From: Paratractidigestivibacter sp963605405
Lineage (GTDB): Bacteria > Actinomycetota > Coriobacteriia > Coriobacteriales > Atopobiaceae
Assembly (NCBI GenBank): GCA_963605405.1
Contig: CAVCUP010000004.1
Location: forward strand, 62,001-126,000
DNA length: 64,000 nucleotides
Direction of reading: 5' to 3'
In this document: in pieces, positions 17,795-25,845 of the stretch
Numbering within the stretch: position 1 is the first letter of the stretch
How the letters are laid out: each line of letters starts with the position of its first letter
Program-made: the position numbers and the translations under genes
Notes under the pieces: model-generated
Database searches by the model: none
The model's input: the letters and a program-made list of their open reading frames with translations, nothing else
What the model was told of the DNA's origin: nothing

Positions 17795-18862
17795 TTACAC
17801 CTGCTCGGCGAGCTTCTCGGCGCGCTCGGCCGCGGCCAGCGCGTCGATCACGTCGGCGAGGTTGCTGCCCAGCAGCACGCCGTTGTACGTGGAGTTGAAG
17901 CCGATGCGGTGGTCGGTCACGCGGTCCTGCGGCTGATTGTAGGTGCGGATCTTTTCGCTGCGGTTGCCGTGGCCGATCTGCGAGAGGCGCTCGGCGCCCT
18001 GCTCGGCCTGCTGGCGCTCGAGCTCCATCTCGTAAAGACGGGCGCGCAGCATCTGCATGCAGACCTCGCGGTTCTGGATCTGCGAGCGCTGGTCCTGGGA
18101 CTGGACCACGGTGTTGGTGGGAAGGTGCGTGATGCGGACGGCCGAGTAGGTCGTGTTGACGCACTGGCCGCCGGGGCCGGAGGCGCAGTAGGTATCGATG
18201 CGCAGGTCCTCCTGCGCGATCTGGATGTCGATCTCGTCCGCCTCGGGCAGCACGGCGACGGTGGCCGTGGAGGTCTGGATGCGGCCCTGGCTCTCGGTCT
18301 TGGGGACTCGCTGCACGCGGTGGACGCCGGACTCGTACTTCATCACGGAGTAGACCTTGTCGCCGGCGACCTTGAACTCGATGGTCTTGAAGCCGCCCGC
18401 GTCCGACGGCGAGGACGAGAGGACCTCAACCTTCCAGCCCTTGCTGGAGGCGAACCGCTCGTACATCTTAAAGAGGTCGCCCGCGAAGATGCCGGCCTCG
18501 TCGCCGCCCACGCCGGCGCGGATCTCGACGATGGTGTCCTTCTCGTCGTTGGGGTCGGTGGGGATGAGAAGGACCTTGATCTGGTCCTCGAGGACGGGGA
18601 CCTTCGCCTCGTTGGCGGCGATGTCCTCCTGCAGCATGGCCTTCTCGTCGGCGTCGGCCGCGTCGTGGAGCATCTCCTTGGCGACCTCGATATCGTCCAG
18701 GGCGCCGAGATACTCGCGGGCCTTCTCGACGAGCTCGGACTGGTTGGCATGCTCCTTGGCCAGGCGCGCGTACTCCTTGGGGTCGGAGGCGACGGCCGGG
18801 TCCATGAGCTTGGCGGTGAGCTCCTCGTAGGCGGCGATGATCTTTTGAAGCTTCTCGGGCAT
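17795..18862 (-). CDS. prfA: Peptide chain release factor 1 (355 aa)
   Basis: Recognises UAA and UAG stop codons on the ribosome and triggers peptidyl-tRNA hydrolysis. The catalytic loop CASGPGGQCVNTTYSAVRIT contains GGQ near residue 230; the Gln is normally methylated by PrmC. The codon-recognition superdomain precedes it and the following QSQDQRSQIQNRE helix is typical. Length matches the family. Start ATG 18862 is preceded by a short A-rich leader (18863-18900) with AAGGAAC about four to ten bases upstream. The usual prmC partner is not next to it in this window. rpmE lies upstream in the same orientation, as is common in Gram-positive genomes. Confidence 0.97.
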   Translation of the reverse strand: MPEKLQKIIAAYEELTAKLMDPAVASDPKEYARLAKEHANQSELVEKAREYLGALDDIEVAKEMLHDAADADEKAMLQEDIAANEAKVPVLEDQIKVLLIPTDPNDEKDTIVEIRAGVGGDEAGIFAGDLFKMYERFASSKGWKVEVLSSSPSDAGGFKTIEFKVAGDKVYSVMKYESGVHRVQRVPKTESQGRIQTSTATVAVLPEADEIDIQIAQEDLRIDTYCASGPGGQCVNTTYSAVRITHLPTNTVVQSQDQRSQIQNREVCMQMLRARLYEMELERQQAEQGAERLSQIGHGNRSEKIRTYNQPQDRVTDHRIGFNSTYNGVLLGSNLADVIDALAAAERAEKLAEQV

Positions 18863-19057
18863 GGCTGTTCCTTATCTGTGGAAAAAATGGGCATGACTCA
18901 GCAAGGCGCGGCCCAGCTAGAAATTGTCCATTCGCAGATACATTGCGCCCTCCTCGTTTCAACCTGCTAAGAATACCGCAAACGACGCCGCCCGCCGCGC
19001 GTTTGCAGAGGGTCTACACGGCAGGGCCGTCGGCGAGAAGGGCGGCGTCGCACGAAA

Positions 19058-19088
19058 AAGGCCCCGAACCACGGCGGTTCGGGGCCTT
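19058..19088 (-). terminator. Rho-independent terminator of rpmE
   Basis: Stem AAGGCCCCGAACC/GGTTCGGGGCCTT of 13 bases with a five-base loop. On the minus strand it runs into TTTTTCG. It starts 22 bases after the rpmE stop. Confidence 0.88.
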
Positions 19089-19109
19089 CCACAAGCTATG
19101 AAGCGTGCG

Positions 19110-19535
19110 CTACTCGGCAGCGGTCTCGGTCTCGGCGGGAGCCTCAACCTCGGCGGCGGGAGCCTCGGCAGCGGCCTTCTCGGCCTCAGCGGCGGCCTTC
19201 TTGGCGTACTCGGCAGCGCGGGCGGCCTTGGCGGCAGCCTTAGCCTCGGCAGCGGCCTTGCGGGCGGCCTCGGCCTCGGCGGCCTTGGCGGCGCGGGCGG
19301 CCTTGGCCTCGGCAGCCTTCTTGAGCTGGGCAGCGGCGGCGCCACCGAACTTGTCGGCGAAGCGCTGGACGCGGCCGCCGGTGTCGACGAGCTTCTGCTG
19401 GCCGGTGTAGAACGGGTGGCACTTGTCGCAGAGATCGATGGTCATCTCGGACTTGGTCGCGCGGGTCGTCCAAGTGTTGCCGCAGGTGCAGCGAACGGTG
19501 CACTCCACGTAGTTCGGGTGAATACCTTGCTTCAT
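19110..19535 (-). CDS. rpmE: Ribosomal protein bL31 with long Ala/Lys/Glu-rich C-terminal extension (141 aa)
   Basis: The N-terminal ~68 residues are a normal zinc-binding bL31: MKQGIHPNY, then Cys pairs in VRCTCGNTW and LCDKCHPFYTGQQ, and the FADKFGG end. The remaining ~70 residues are an unusual coiled or helical tail built of KAAAEAKAA-type units, ending acidic. Standard bL31 is 66-90 residues, so the tail doubles the protein. I start at ATG 19535 with AGGAG eight bases upstream; the longer frame to 19610 would run through the leader hairpins. bL31 forms bridge B1b between ribosomal subunits. The gene precedes prfA. Confidence 0.93.
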   Translation of the reverse strand: MKQGIHPNYVECTVRCTCGNTWTTRATKSEMTIDLCDKCHPFYTGQQKLVDTGGRVQRFADKFGGAAAAQLKKAAEAKAARAAKAAEAEAARKAAAEAKAAAKAARAAEYAKKAAAEAEKAAAEAPAAEVEAPAETETAAE

Positions 19536-19625
19536 AGCAGGACTCCTGTTCGTCGGCCCTGGTTCCGACCAGGGCAGGGGTTGTGTCCTGGATTTGGCCA
19601 GGACAGTCAAGCTTTTCGAGTGTAT
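19536..19625 (-). promoter_or_regulatory. Probable L31 5' leader with two hairpins
   Basis: Two strong stems lie in the untranslated region in front of rpmE: GTCCTGG/CCAGGAC at about 19587-19606 and GCCCTGGT/ACCAGGGC at about 19556-19575. Leaders bound by L31 for autoregulation have been described in several bacterial groups, including Actinobacteria. Assignment to one of those classes here is inference from position and structure. Confidence 0.55.
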
Positions 19626-19783
19626 CAGAACGCATGCGCCGCGGTTCGAACGTTCTATGGAGATTTGCGCTAAAGTGAGCAGGTTGAATTCTTTACCCGT
19701 CCCCCACCGGCCCGGCCCCTCGTCGCCCGGCTCGGGACGCCGTTCTCGCCAAACGCGTTCTCGCCAAACGAAAGGTCTAACGC

Positions 19784-20554
19784 ATGTTCCTGGCCATCGA
19801 TGTGGGAAACACCCAGTCCACGCTGGGGCTCTTTGACGACGAGGGCGCGCTCGTCCGCGGCTGGCGCATGGTGAGCGACCCCGCCCAGACCGCCGACATG
19901 CTCCAGGCGCGCCTCTGGACCTACTTCGCCAAGGACGGCCTCGACCTCTCCTGCGTGACGGACGCGGCTGTGGCGAGCGTGGTGCCTCCCCTGCAGCGCG
20001 CCTGGAGCGTGTGCATGGGCGAGCTCCTGGGCCGCGAGCCCCTTCTTGTCAACGCGGCGACCGACTACGGCATGGAGATACGCATGCCCGACCCCACGAC
20101 CGTGGGAGCCGACCGCATCGCCAACGCCATAGCCGCCGTCGAGACCTACGGCGCGCCCGTGATCGTGGTCGACTTCGGCACGGCGACGAACATCGACGTG
20201 GTGGACGCGGACGGGGCCTACCGGGGCGGGGCGATAAGCCCGGGCCTCATGCTGAGCGCCGAGGCCCTCTTCTCCCGGGCGGCCAAGCTCGCGAGCATCC
20301 CCGTGGTCGCCCCCGAGCGCGCGCTGGGCAACACGACCGAGACGGCGATGCAGTCGGGCCTCGTCATCGGGGCCGCCGCGCAGGCGGAGGGCCTGGTCGC
20401 GCGCATGAAGGCGGAACTCGGCGAGCCGGGAGCCACCGTGGTGGGCACGGGCGGCCTCGCGCGCACCGTGAGCCGCGCGACCGACCTCTTCGACGCCGTC
20501 GACCCCGACCTCACGTTGCGCGGCATCCGCACGATCTGGCTCAGGCAGCGGTAG
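19784..20554 (+). CDS. coaX: Type III pantothenate kinase (256 aa)
   Basis: First step of coenzyme A synthesis: ATP-dependent phosphorylation of pantothenate in the cytoplasm. Motifs: the N-terminal ASKHA phosphate loop FLAIDVGNTQSTLGLF, the pantothenate-binding PDPTTVGADRIANAIAA, the second Asp motif VVDFGTATNIDVV, and GGAISPGLMLSAEALF. Length is normal. Start ATG 19784 follows GAAAGG. Immediately upstream is a tandem 15-base repeat, CGTTCTCGCCAAACG, at 19740-19770. It ends at a bidirectional terminator and is convergent with the biotin-ligase-like gene. Confidence 0.96.
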   Translation: MFLAIDVGNTQSTLGLFDDEGALVRGWRMVSDPAQTADMLQARLWTYFAKDGLDLSCVTDAAVASVVPPLQRAWSVCMGELLGREPLLVNAATDYGMEIRMPDPTTVGADRIANAIAAVETYGAPVIVVDFGTATNIDVVDADGAYRGGAISPGLMLSAEALFSRAAKLASIPVVAPERALGNTTETAMQSGLVIGAAAQAEGLVARMKAELGEPGATVVGTGGLARTVSRATDLFDAVDPDLTLRGIRTIWLRQR

Positions 20555-20640
20555 CGCGCTTCTTGCCGCGTGAATCGGGTCGAGGCGGTTGCTCGCCGGG
20601 CGCGATCGCGTCAAGGCGGCGCGAAAAACGAACGTTAAAG

Positions 20641-20679
20641 AACGCTCCAAGCGGCACGAGAGGCACCACTTGGAGCGTT
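20641..20679. terminator. Bidirectional terminator between coaX and the biotin-ligase-like gene
   Basis: Stem AACGCTCCAAG/CTTGGAGCGTT with a 17-base loop, between convergent genes. On the plus strand the right arm ends in GTTTTG; on the minus strand GTTCTTTAA follows. Confidence 0.75.
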
Positions 20680-20726
20680 TTGCTGGAGTTAGCGGAACGC
20701 GGGACAGGGGAACCGCCCCTTCGTTG

Positions 20727-21230
20727 CTAGCCCAGGGCCTCGATGGACGCCTGGCCGGGGGCGACCTCGACCTCGCGGCCGTCGAGCAGCTTGACGGTCA
20801 CGCGGCCCCAGATGTCCATGCCCGCGAGCGTCCCCTTGCAGGCCACGGTGCCGTCGCGGCGCACGACCGCCGCCGGCTTGCCCATGAGCAGGCATGCGTC
20901 GAAGTAGTCCTCGAGCACGGCGGCGAGAGGCCCGGCCTTGCTGCCCGCGGCAACGGCCTCGCCCCAGGCGGCGACCTTCTCGGCAACGGCGTCGGCCACT
21001 GAGTCGTCCGCGCCCTCGCCCTCGATCTGGCACGTCACGTAAAGGCCCTCGTCGTCATAGCCCGCGCGGGTGTCCACGCGCGCGACGCGGGTGCCCTCGG
21101 AATCCACCACGTCGTGCGGCCACGCCACGTGCGCGCCCATCGCCTCGGCCGCCGCGAGCGCGGCCACGAAGGGCGTCCCGTCGATGAACCCCATCGGCAC
21201 CTTTGGCCTCAGAACCAGCGCTACGCCCAT
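20727..21230 (-). CDS. Half-length biotin/lipoate protein ligase-like protein (167 aa)
   Basis: The sequence lines up with the second half of BirA-type ligases. VALVLRPKVPM matches the strand after the biotin loop, AHVAWPHDVV matches the KWPNDV motif, and a C-terminal SH3-like segment (IWGRVTVKLLDGREVEVAPG) matches BPL_C. The N-terminal half with the GRGRxGR biotinyl-AMP loop is absent, and the KWPNDV Lys is Ala. The start is well supported (GGGGGAG six bases before ATG 21230), so this is not an obvious annotation artefact. It overlaps the folP-folK stop by ten bases. It is probably not a working biotin ligase alone; a regulatory or binding role, or a degenerate remnant, is possible. Confidence 0.7.
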   Translation of the reverse strand: MGVALVLRPKVPMGFIDGTPFVAALAAAEAMGAHVAWPHDVVDSEGTRVARVDTRAGYDDEGLYVTCQIEGEGADDSVADAVAEKVAAWGEAVAAGSKAGPLAAVLEDYFDACLLMGKPAAVVRRDGTVACKGTLAGMDIWGRVTVKLLDGREVEVAPGQASIEALG

Positions 21231-22687
21231 GTGATCTCCCCCAAATCGGAAGTAACGGAGCCGACGCGCTCCTCGCGCGGCTTGACGCGGACGCCGCCGT
21301 GCTCGAGGAAGCGCGTGGGGTTGTGCATGAGGTCCTCCATGGGGATGATCACGTAGTCGCGCTCGCCGAGGCGCGGGTGCGGAAGGGTGAGGCGGCGCCC
21401 GCAGTGGGTCTCGCCCTCGACCCAGGCGAGGTCGCAGTCGATGATCCGGGACTTGTTGCCGGGCTTCTTGGGGTCGCGGTCCGCGTCGTGCTTGCGGCCG
21501 AGCTGCTCCTCCACCTTGAGCAGGTGGTCCATGAGCACGAGCGGGTGGAGCTCGGTGCGAATCTCCGCCACGCAGTTGGCCACGGGCGTGGCGATGCCGT
21601 AGGCGGGCTCGGTCTCGTAGGCGTGGCTCACGTTGGCCACGCAGGTGAGCGGGATCTGGTCGATGAGCCGCACCGCGCGGCCGAGGTTGGCGAGGCGGTC
21701 GCCCACGTTGGAGCCGAGGCTCACGAAGCCCTGGCGGGCGTCCTTCTGCGCCACGGCCCAGTAGGCATTCACGGCCTGCGCACAGCCCGCGACGTCGTGG
21801 ACGCGCAGGATACGGGCCCCGTTCGAGACGGCGGCGATGCAGATTCCCTGCGTGGCGGCGTCGCGCGCGACGGCCTCGTCCACGCCCGCCACGGCACCCA
21901 CGAAGCGCTTGCGGCTCACGGCCGCGCACAGCGGGTAGCCCATCGAGACCATCGAGCGGGTGGCGCGCTGGATGACGACGTCCTCGTCGGCGAACTTATC
22001 GAAGCCGGGGCCGGGGTCGATGCAGATTCGGTCGTGGGAGACGCCGGCGCGCATGAGGATGCGAGCCTGGTCGCCGAGGTAGCCCATGACCTGGCGCATG
22101 ATCGGCGCCTGGTCGGGCAGGGTAAAGCGGTGCCGAGAAACGCCGCCGCCCGCCGCGAGCGCGGCGTGGGGCCTCGCCGGGCGCGTCTCGTCGAGCTGGA
22201 CCTCCTTGCGCGAGCCGCCCGCCGGGCGCGTGCCCAGGCCGTCCTTGTCCCAGTGCATGACGACGCAGCCGCAGTCGTGCTCGGCGGCCACCTCGACCAT
22301 CTTGGGGTCCGAGAAGCCCGTGACGTCGTTGACGATCGAGGCGCCCAGGCGCAGGCACATGCGCGCGACGTCCGCGTGGCGCGTGTCGACGGAGACGACG
22401 GCGCCCTCGCCCACGAGCTTGCGGACCACGGGGACCACGCGGCGCACCTCTTCCTCGCTGCTCACAGGGCGATGACCGGGGCGCGTGGACTCGCCGCCCA
22501 CGTCGATGATGTCCGCCCCCTCGTCGAGCATCTCGAGCCCGCGCGCCACGGCGGCCTCAGCGTCGAGGTTCTCCCCGCCGTCGGAGAAGGAGTCCGGCGT
22601 CACGTTGAGGATGCCCATGATGCGCGGACGCGCGAGGCTTATCTCGTGTTTTCCGCAGCGCCAGACGGCGTGGTTCTCTCTGAGCAT
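21221..22687 (-). CDS. folP: Fused dihydropteroate synthase / HPPK (488 aa)
   Basis: Bifunctional folate enzyme. Residues ~1-310 are DHPS: IMGILNVTPDSFSDGG, DVGGESTRPG, SVDTRH, and CIDPGPGF for pterin and pABA binding. Residues ~320-488 are HPPK (FolK): FVSLGSNVGDRL, YETEPAYG, KVEEQLGRKHDADRDPKK and the metal-binding RIIDCDLAW, then LPHPRLGERDYVI. HPPK pyrophosphorylates 6-hydroxymethyl-dihydropterin and DHPS joins it to pABA, so the fusion carries two successive steps. An insertion of about 35 residues (RPAGGSRKEVQLDE onward) interrupts DHPS. Start ATG 22687 with GGGAGGAC upstream; the longer frame is not supported. Confidence 0.95.
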   Translation of the reverse strand: MLRENHAVWRCGKHEISLARPRIMGILNVTPDSFSDGGENLDAEAAVARGLEMLDEGADIIDVGGESTRPGHRPVSSEEEVRRVVPVVRKLVGEGAVVSVDTRHADVARMCLRLGASIVNDVTGFSDPKMVEVAAEHDCGCVVMHWDKDGLGTRPAGGSRKEVQLDETRPARPHAALAAGGGVSRHRFTLPDQAPIMRQVMGYLGDQARILMRAGVSHDRICIDPGPGFDKFADEDVVIQRATRSMVSMGYPLCAAVSRKRFVGAVAGVDEAVARDAATQGICIAAVSNGARILRVHDVAGCAQAVNAYWAVAQKDARQGFVSLGSNVGDRLANLGRAVRLIDQIPLTCVANVSHAYETEPAYGIATPVANCVAEIRTELHPLVLMDHLLKVEEQLGRKHDADRDPKKPGNKSRIIDCDLAWVEGETHCGRRLTLPHPRLGERDYVIIPMEDLMHNPTRFLEHGGVRVKPREERVGSVTSDLGEITWA

Positions 22688-22813
22688 GGGCGTCCTCCCG
22701 TGGTTCCGGACTTGTGAAGAAGCTGCCGCGGCGCGGCGGCGCGGCGCGGAAAACCCCATTGTAACCGGCCCCCGCGGGATGCCCGGGTTCTTAGGGGAGA
22801 AGGCGCAGAGTCG

Positions 22814-23566
22814 CTAGAAGTCGAACGCCTTCGCGATGTCGCACGCGCAGACAAGGCCCGCGGCGCCGTCCTGAGGGGTCGGCTGCATGTTCACGATGGC
22901 GAGCTTGCCCGCGCCGAAGTACTGCACGAGGCCCGCCGCCGGATACACCACGAGCGACGTGCCGCCGATGATGAGCAGGTCGGCGGCCTGGATGGCGGCT
23001 ATGGAGCCCTCGATCACGTCTCCGTCGAGGCTCTCGCCATAGAGCACGACGTCCGGCTTGATGAGCCCGCCGCACGCGGGACAGCGCGGCACGCCCCGCT
23101 CGTCCTCGTGCTCGCGCGCCACGACCCACTCGGCGGAGTACACGGCGCCGCAGCTCTGGCAGACGTTGCGGTGGACCGAGCCGTGGAGCTCGAGCACGTT
23201 CTTTGAGCCGGCCGCCTGGTGCAGGCCGTCGATGTTCTGCGTTATGACGGCCGCAAGCTTGCCCGCGGCCTCGAGCTCGGCGAGCTTCTCGTGCGCGCGG
23301 TTGGGCTTGGCGCCGAGCGCGATCATGCGGTCGCGATAGAACTCGTAGAACTCCGCCGTGTGCTCGCAAAAGAACTGGTGGCCGAGCATCGTCTCGGGTG
23401 AATACTTGAACTTCTGATGATACAGGCCGTTCTCGCTGCGGAAGTCCGGGATTCCGCTCGCCGTCGAGACGCCCGCGCCGCCAAAGAAGACGACGCTCTT
23501 TGCCTCGTCGATAAGTGCCTTGAGCTGGGCCGCAGCCTCCACCGGGTCCGTGATTGCGCGCGCCAT
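22814..23566 (-). CDS. cobB: NAD-dependent protein deacylase, sirtuin (250 aa)
   Basis: SIR2-family enzyme removing acyl groups from protein lysines using NAD. Motifs: VVFFGGAGVSTASGIPDFRS for NAD binding (about residues 24-43), ITQNIDGLHQAAG, the catalytic His in LELHGSVHRN, a structural zinc site formed by CQSC and CPAC, and GGTSLVVYPAAGL. Length is normal for bacterial CobB. Start ATG 23566 with AAGGAGG six bases upstream; the extra ~70 residues of open frame upstream carry no sirtuin sequence. It is divergent from the patatin gene. Likely role: control of acetylated metabolic enzymes. Confidence 0.95.
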   Translation of the reverse strand: MARAITDPVEAAAQLKALIDEAKSVVFFGGAGVSTASGIPDFRSENGLYHQKFKYSPETMLGHQFFCEHTAEFYEFYRDRMIALGAKPNRAHEKLAELEAAGKLAAVITQNIDGLHQAAGSKNVLELHGSVHRNVCQSCGAVYSAEWVVAREHEDERGVPRCPACGGLIKPDVVLYGESLDGDVIEGSIAAIQAADLLIIGGTSLVVYPAAGLVQYFGAGKLAIVNMQPTPQDGAAGLVCACDIAKAFDF

Positions 23567-23681
23567 GTGAGCCTCCTTGTGTACGGTTTGAATGAAGTAT
23601 AGGGCCCCTGCGCGTGAATCGCCGCCCTCTATGGGGTACACACTATTTATTGACTTGGATTCGAAAGGCGGTTCTTGGCCC

Positions 23682-24629
23682 ATGGAGAAGCTCACCTGCA
23701 ACGTCCGCGACTGCGCGCTCGTCTTCGAGGGAGGCGGCAACCGCGCGGGATACACGGCCGCCATGGCAAACGTGCTTCTTTCCAACGGAATCCATTTCGG
23801 CTACGTGTGCGGGGTATCCGCCGGGTCGAGCAATACCGTCGACTACCTCAGCCGCGACCAGTACCGCACGCGGGCCGCGTTCGGCGGAGACGACTGGACC
23901 CGCGGGCACGTGGGCCTCGCCTCCCTCGCCCAAGGCAACGGCTACTTCGATGCCGACGCGCTCTATGAGGGCGCCGTCGAGGATGGGCGGCTGCCCTTCG
24001 ACTGGGACACGTTCCGCGCGAGCCCCGCGGACTGCGGCATTCAGGCTTTCGAGCGCGACACCGGGCGCACGCTGCGGTTTTCCAAAGCGGACATGCCCGA
24101 CGTCATGCGCATGATCGACATCGTGCGCGCCAGCTCCACGCTGCCCGGCGCGATGAGGCCCAGGCCCGTCGACGGCCGCGTGCTCTACGACGGCGGCCTG
24201 GGCGAGGGCGCGGGCATCCCCGTGCGCATCGCGGAGGCGGCGGGCTACGAGAAGTTCGTCTTCCTCGCCACGCGGCCGCGCGGCTACCGCAAGTCGATGC
24301 CCAGCGCGGCGGAGGCCGAGGTCGTCAAGCGCGCCGCGTCCGATTTCCCCTACCTGCGTCAGGCGCTGCTCTCGCGCTGGGAGCGCTACAACGCCGAGCT
24401 CGACCGCGTGGAGAAGCTCGCCGCGGACGGCCGTTGCCTCATCATCTATCCCGACCAGATGCCCGTGAGCAGCACGACCGTGAACCGGGCCAAGCTGCGC
24501 GCTTCTTACCAGATGGGCTGGGACCAGGCATGCCGCGACCTGCCGCTGCTGCGCGAATTCGTCTTTGGCTCGAGCACGGCCGGGCCGCAAGGGCCGGACG
24601 GCTGGGACGGATACATAACCATCGGGTAA
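23682..24629 (+). CDS. Patatin-like phospholipase (315 aa)
   Basis: Lipid acyl hydrolase with the Ser-Asp dyad of the patatin fold. Oxyanion loop FEGGGNRAGYTAAMA at residues 14-28, nucleophile elbow YVCGVSAGSSN (GxSxG) near 46, and catalytic Asp in VLYDGGLGEG near 170. The C-terminal region resembles bacterial YjjU/RssA-like patatins. No signal peptide, so it is cytoplasmic or membrane-peripheral. I chose ATG 23682; an in-frame TTG at 23676 and the farther ATG at 23634 are alternatives, and GAAAGGCGG at 23663-23671 serves the TTG or ATG. Promoter sequence is shared with the divergent sirtuin gene. Substrate unknown. Confidence 0.87.
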   Translation: MEKLTCNVRDCALVFEGGGNRAGYTAAMANVLLSNGIHFGYVCGVSAGSSNTVDYLSRDQYRTRAAFGGDDWTRGHVGLASLAQGNGYFDADALYEGAVEDGRLPFDWDTFRASPADCGIQAFERDTGRTLRFSKADMPDVMRMIDIVRASSTLPGAMRPRPVDGRVLYDGGLGEGAGIPVRIAEAAGYEKFVFLATRPRGYRKSMPSAAEAEVVKRAASDFPYLRQALLSRWERYNAELDRVEKLAADGRCLIIYPDQMPVSSTTVNRAKLRASYQMGWDQACRDLPLLREFVFGSSTAGPQGPDGWDGYITIG

Positions 24630-24740
24630 GCTGTTGCGCGGGCGGGCCGACGGCGCCGAGACCGAGCCGGCATCCGACGTCGGACCGGCGCCAATGCCGC
24701 GCCGCCCCCCCGCGAACTTTACCGAGAAGAAAGGCCACCC

Positions 24741-25523
24741 ATGAGCGACGATGCCCGCGAGCTGCGGTTTGTTTCTTGGAACGTGAACGGCCTGCGCGCC
24801 GTCTTAAAGAAGGACCCGAGCTTCGAGGACGTGTTCGGCGCGCTCGACGCCGACGTGTTCGCCCTGCAGGAAACCAAGCTCCAGGAGGGCCAACTCGAGC
24901 TCGACCTGCCGGGCTACGTGCAGACCTGGAGCTACGCCGAGCGCAAGGGCTACTCCGGCACGGCGGTCTTCTCGCGAGAGGAGCCGCTGCAGGTCGTGCG
25001 GCAGATCGGCTGCCCCTGCGCCGACGACGAAGGGCGTGTGTGCGCGCTCGAGTTCGATCGCTATTGGTTCGTGAACGTCTACACGCCGAATGCGAAGAGC
25101 GAGCTCGCGCGCCTCGACGAGCGCCTTGAGTGGGACGGCGCCTACCGAGAGTTCCTGCGCAGCCTCGCCGAGCACAAACCGGTTGTGACCTGCGGCGACT
25201 TCAACGTCGCGCATAAGGAGATCGACCTCAAGAACCCCAAAAGCAACCGTGGCAACGCCGGCTTCTCCGATGAGGAGCGCGCAAGCTTCACGGAGCTTCT
25301 GGGCGCCGGCTTTACCGACACGTTCCGCGCGCAGCACCCCGACCTCGCGGGCGCGTACAGCTGGTGGAGCTACCGCTTCAACGCGCGCAAGAACAACGCC
25401 GGTTGGCGCATCGACTACTTCCTGGTAAGCGACGATGTCGCCGACCGCGTGGTCGACGCGAGCATTCACAATGAGGTCTTCGGCAGCGATCACTGCCCCG
25501 TCGAGCTGCGCATCCGGCTTTAA
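24741..25523 (+). CDS. xth: Exodeoxyribonuclease III / AP endonuclease (260 aa)
   Basis: Base-excision repair enzyme that nicks DNA 5' of abasic sites and removes 3' blocking groups. EEP-fold motifs: SWNVNGLRAVL at residues 12-22, the metal-binding Glu in FALQETKLQEG, FVNVYTPNAKSEL, the catalytic Asp/Asn in TCGDFNVAHKEIDLKNPK, WWSYRFNARKNNAGWRIDY and the final GSDHCPVEL with the catalytic Asp-His. Full-length. Start ATG 24741 has GAAAGG upstream. It stands after the patatin gene with a 111-base gap and is probably a separate unit. Similar to the ExoA/XthA group. Confidence 0.95.
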   Translation: MSDDARELRFVSWNVNGLRAVLKKDPSFEDVFGALDADVFALQETKLQEGQLELDLPGYVQTWSYAERKGYSGTAVFSREEPLQVVRQIGCPCADDEGRVCALEFDRYWFVNVYTPNAKSELARLDERLEWDGAYREFLRSLAEHKPVVTCGDFNVAHKEIDLKNPKSNRGNAGFSDEERASFTELLGAGFTDTFRAQHPDLAGAYSWWSYRFNARKNNAGWRIDYFLVSDDVADRVVDASIHNEVFGSDHCPVELRIRL

Positions 25524-25642
25524 GGCCGGGCGAACGGCAAAAACCTTACTGGAAACTCCGCTCACACCGCCCACTGGCTGGATTCGCCCTGAGTACGCGT
25601 CGCTTCAAACCATGAAGTGTGGTGCTCGGGGCGCCACATTAT

Positions 25643-25805
25643 TAAATAATACGAAAGTTGGGAGCAGTTCTTCGAACCTAAGGGTATCCGGCCGCAAATA
25701 GCGTCATGAGCCCCTGATTTACCTGGTATTTTCTTCATGTCTTGGTAGGTCTACTTGTCTCAGACCGATACTGCTCCCAACTTTCGTACTATTTTGCGCG
25801 GCGAC
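25643..25805. repeat. Family D inverted-repeat element
   Basis: Arms of 26 bases at 25643-25668 and 25780-25805 with a perfect 19-base core TACGAAAGTTGGGAGCAGT, separated by 111 bases. Lower GC than the surrounding genes. Only copy of this arm family in the window. It fills the 322-base gap between the convergent xth and PHP genes; outside the arms I see nothing else except AT-rich flanks. Confidence 0.88.
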
Positions 25806-25845
25806 AACCCAATTGACCCTTATAGCCGCCCAAACCCCGATCCGG

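Noticed and set aside
19637..19660. tRNA T-loop-like GGTTCGAA upstream of coaX
   Set aside because: No acceptor stem, D-arm or anticodon arm can be built around it.
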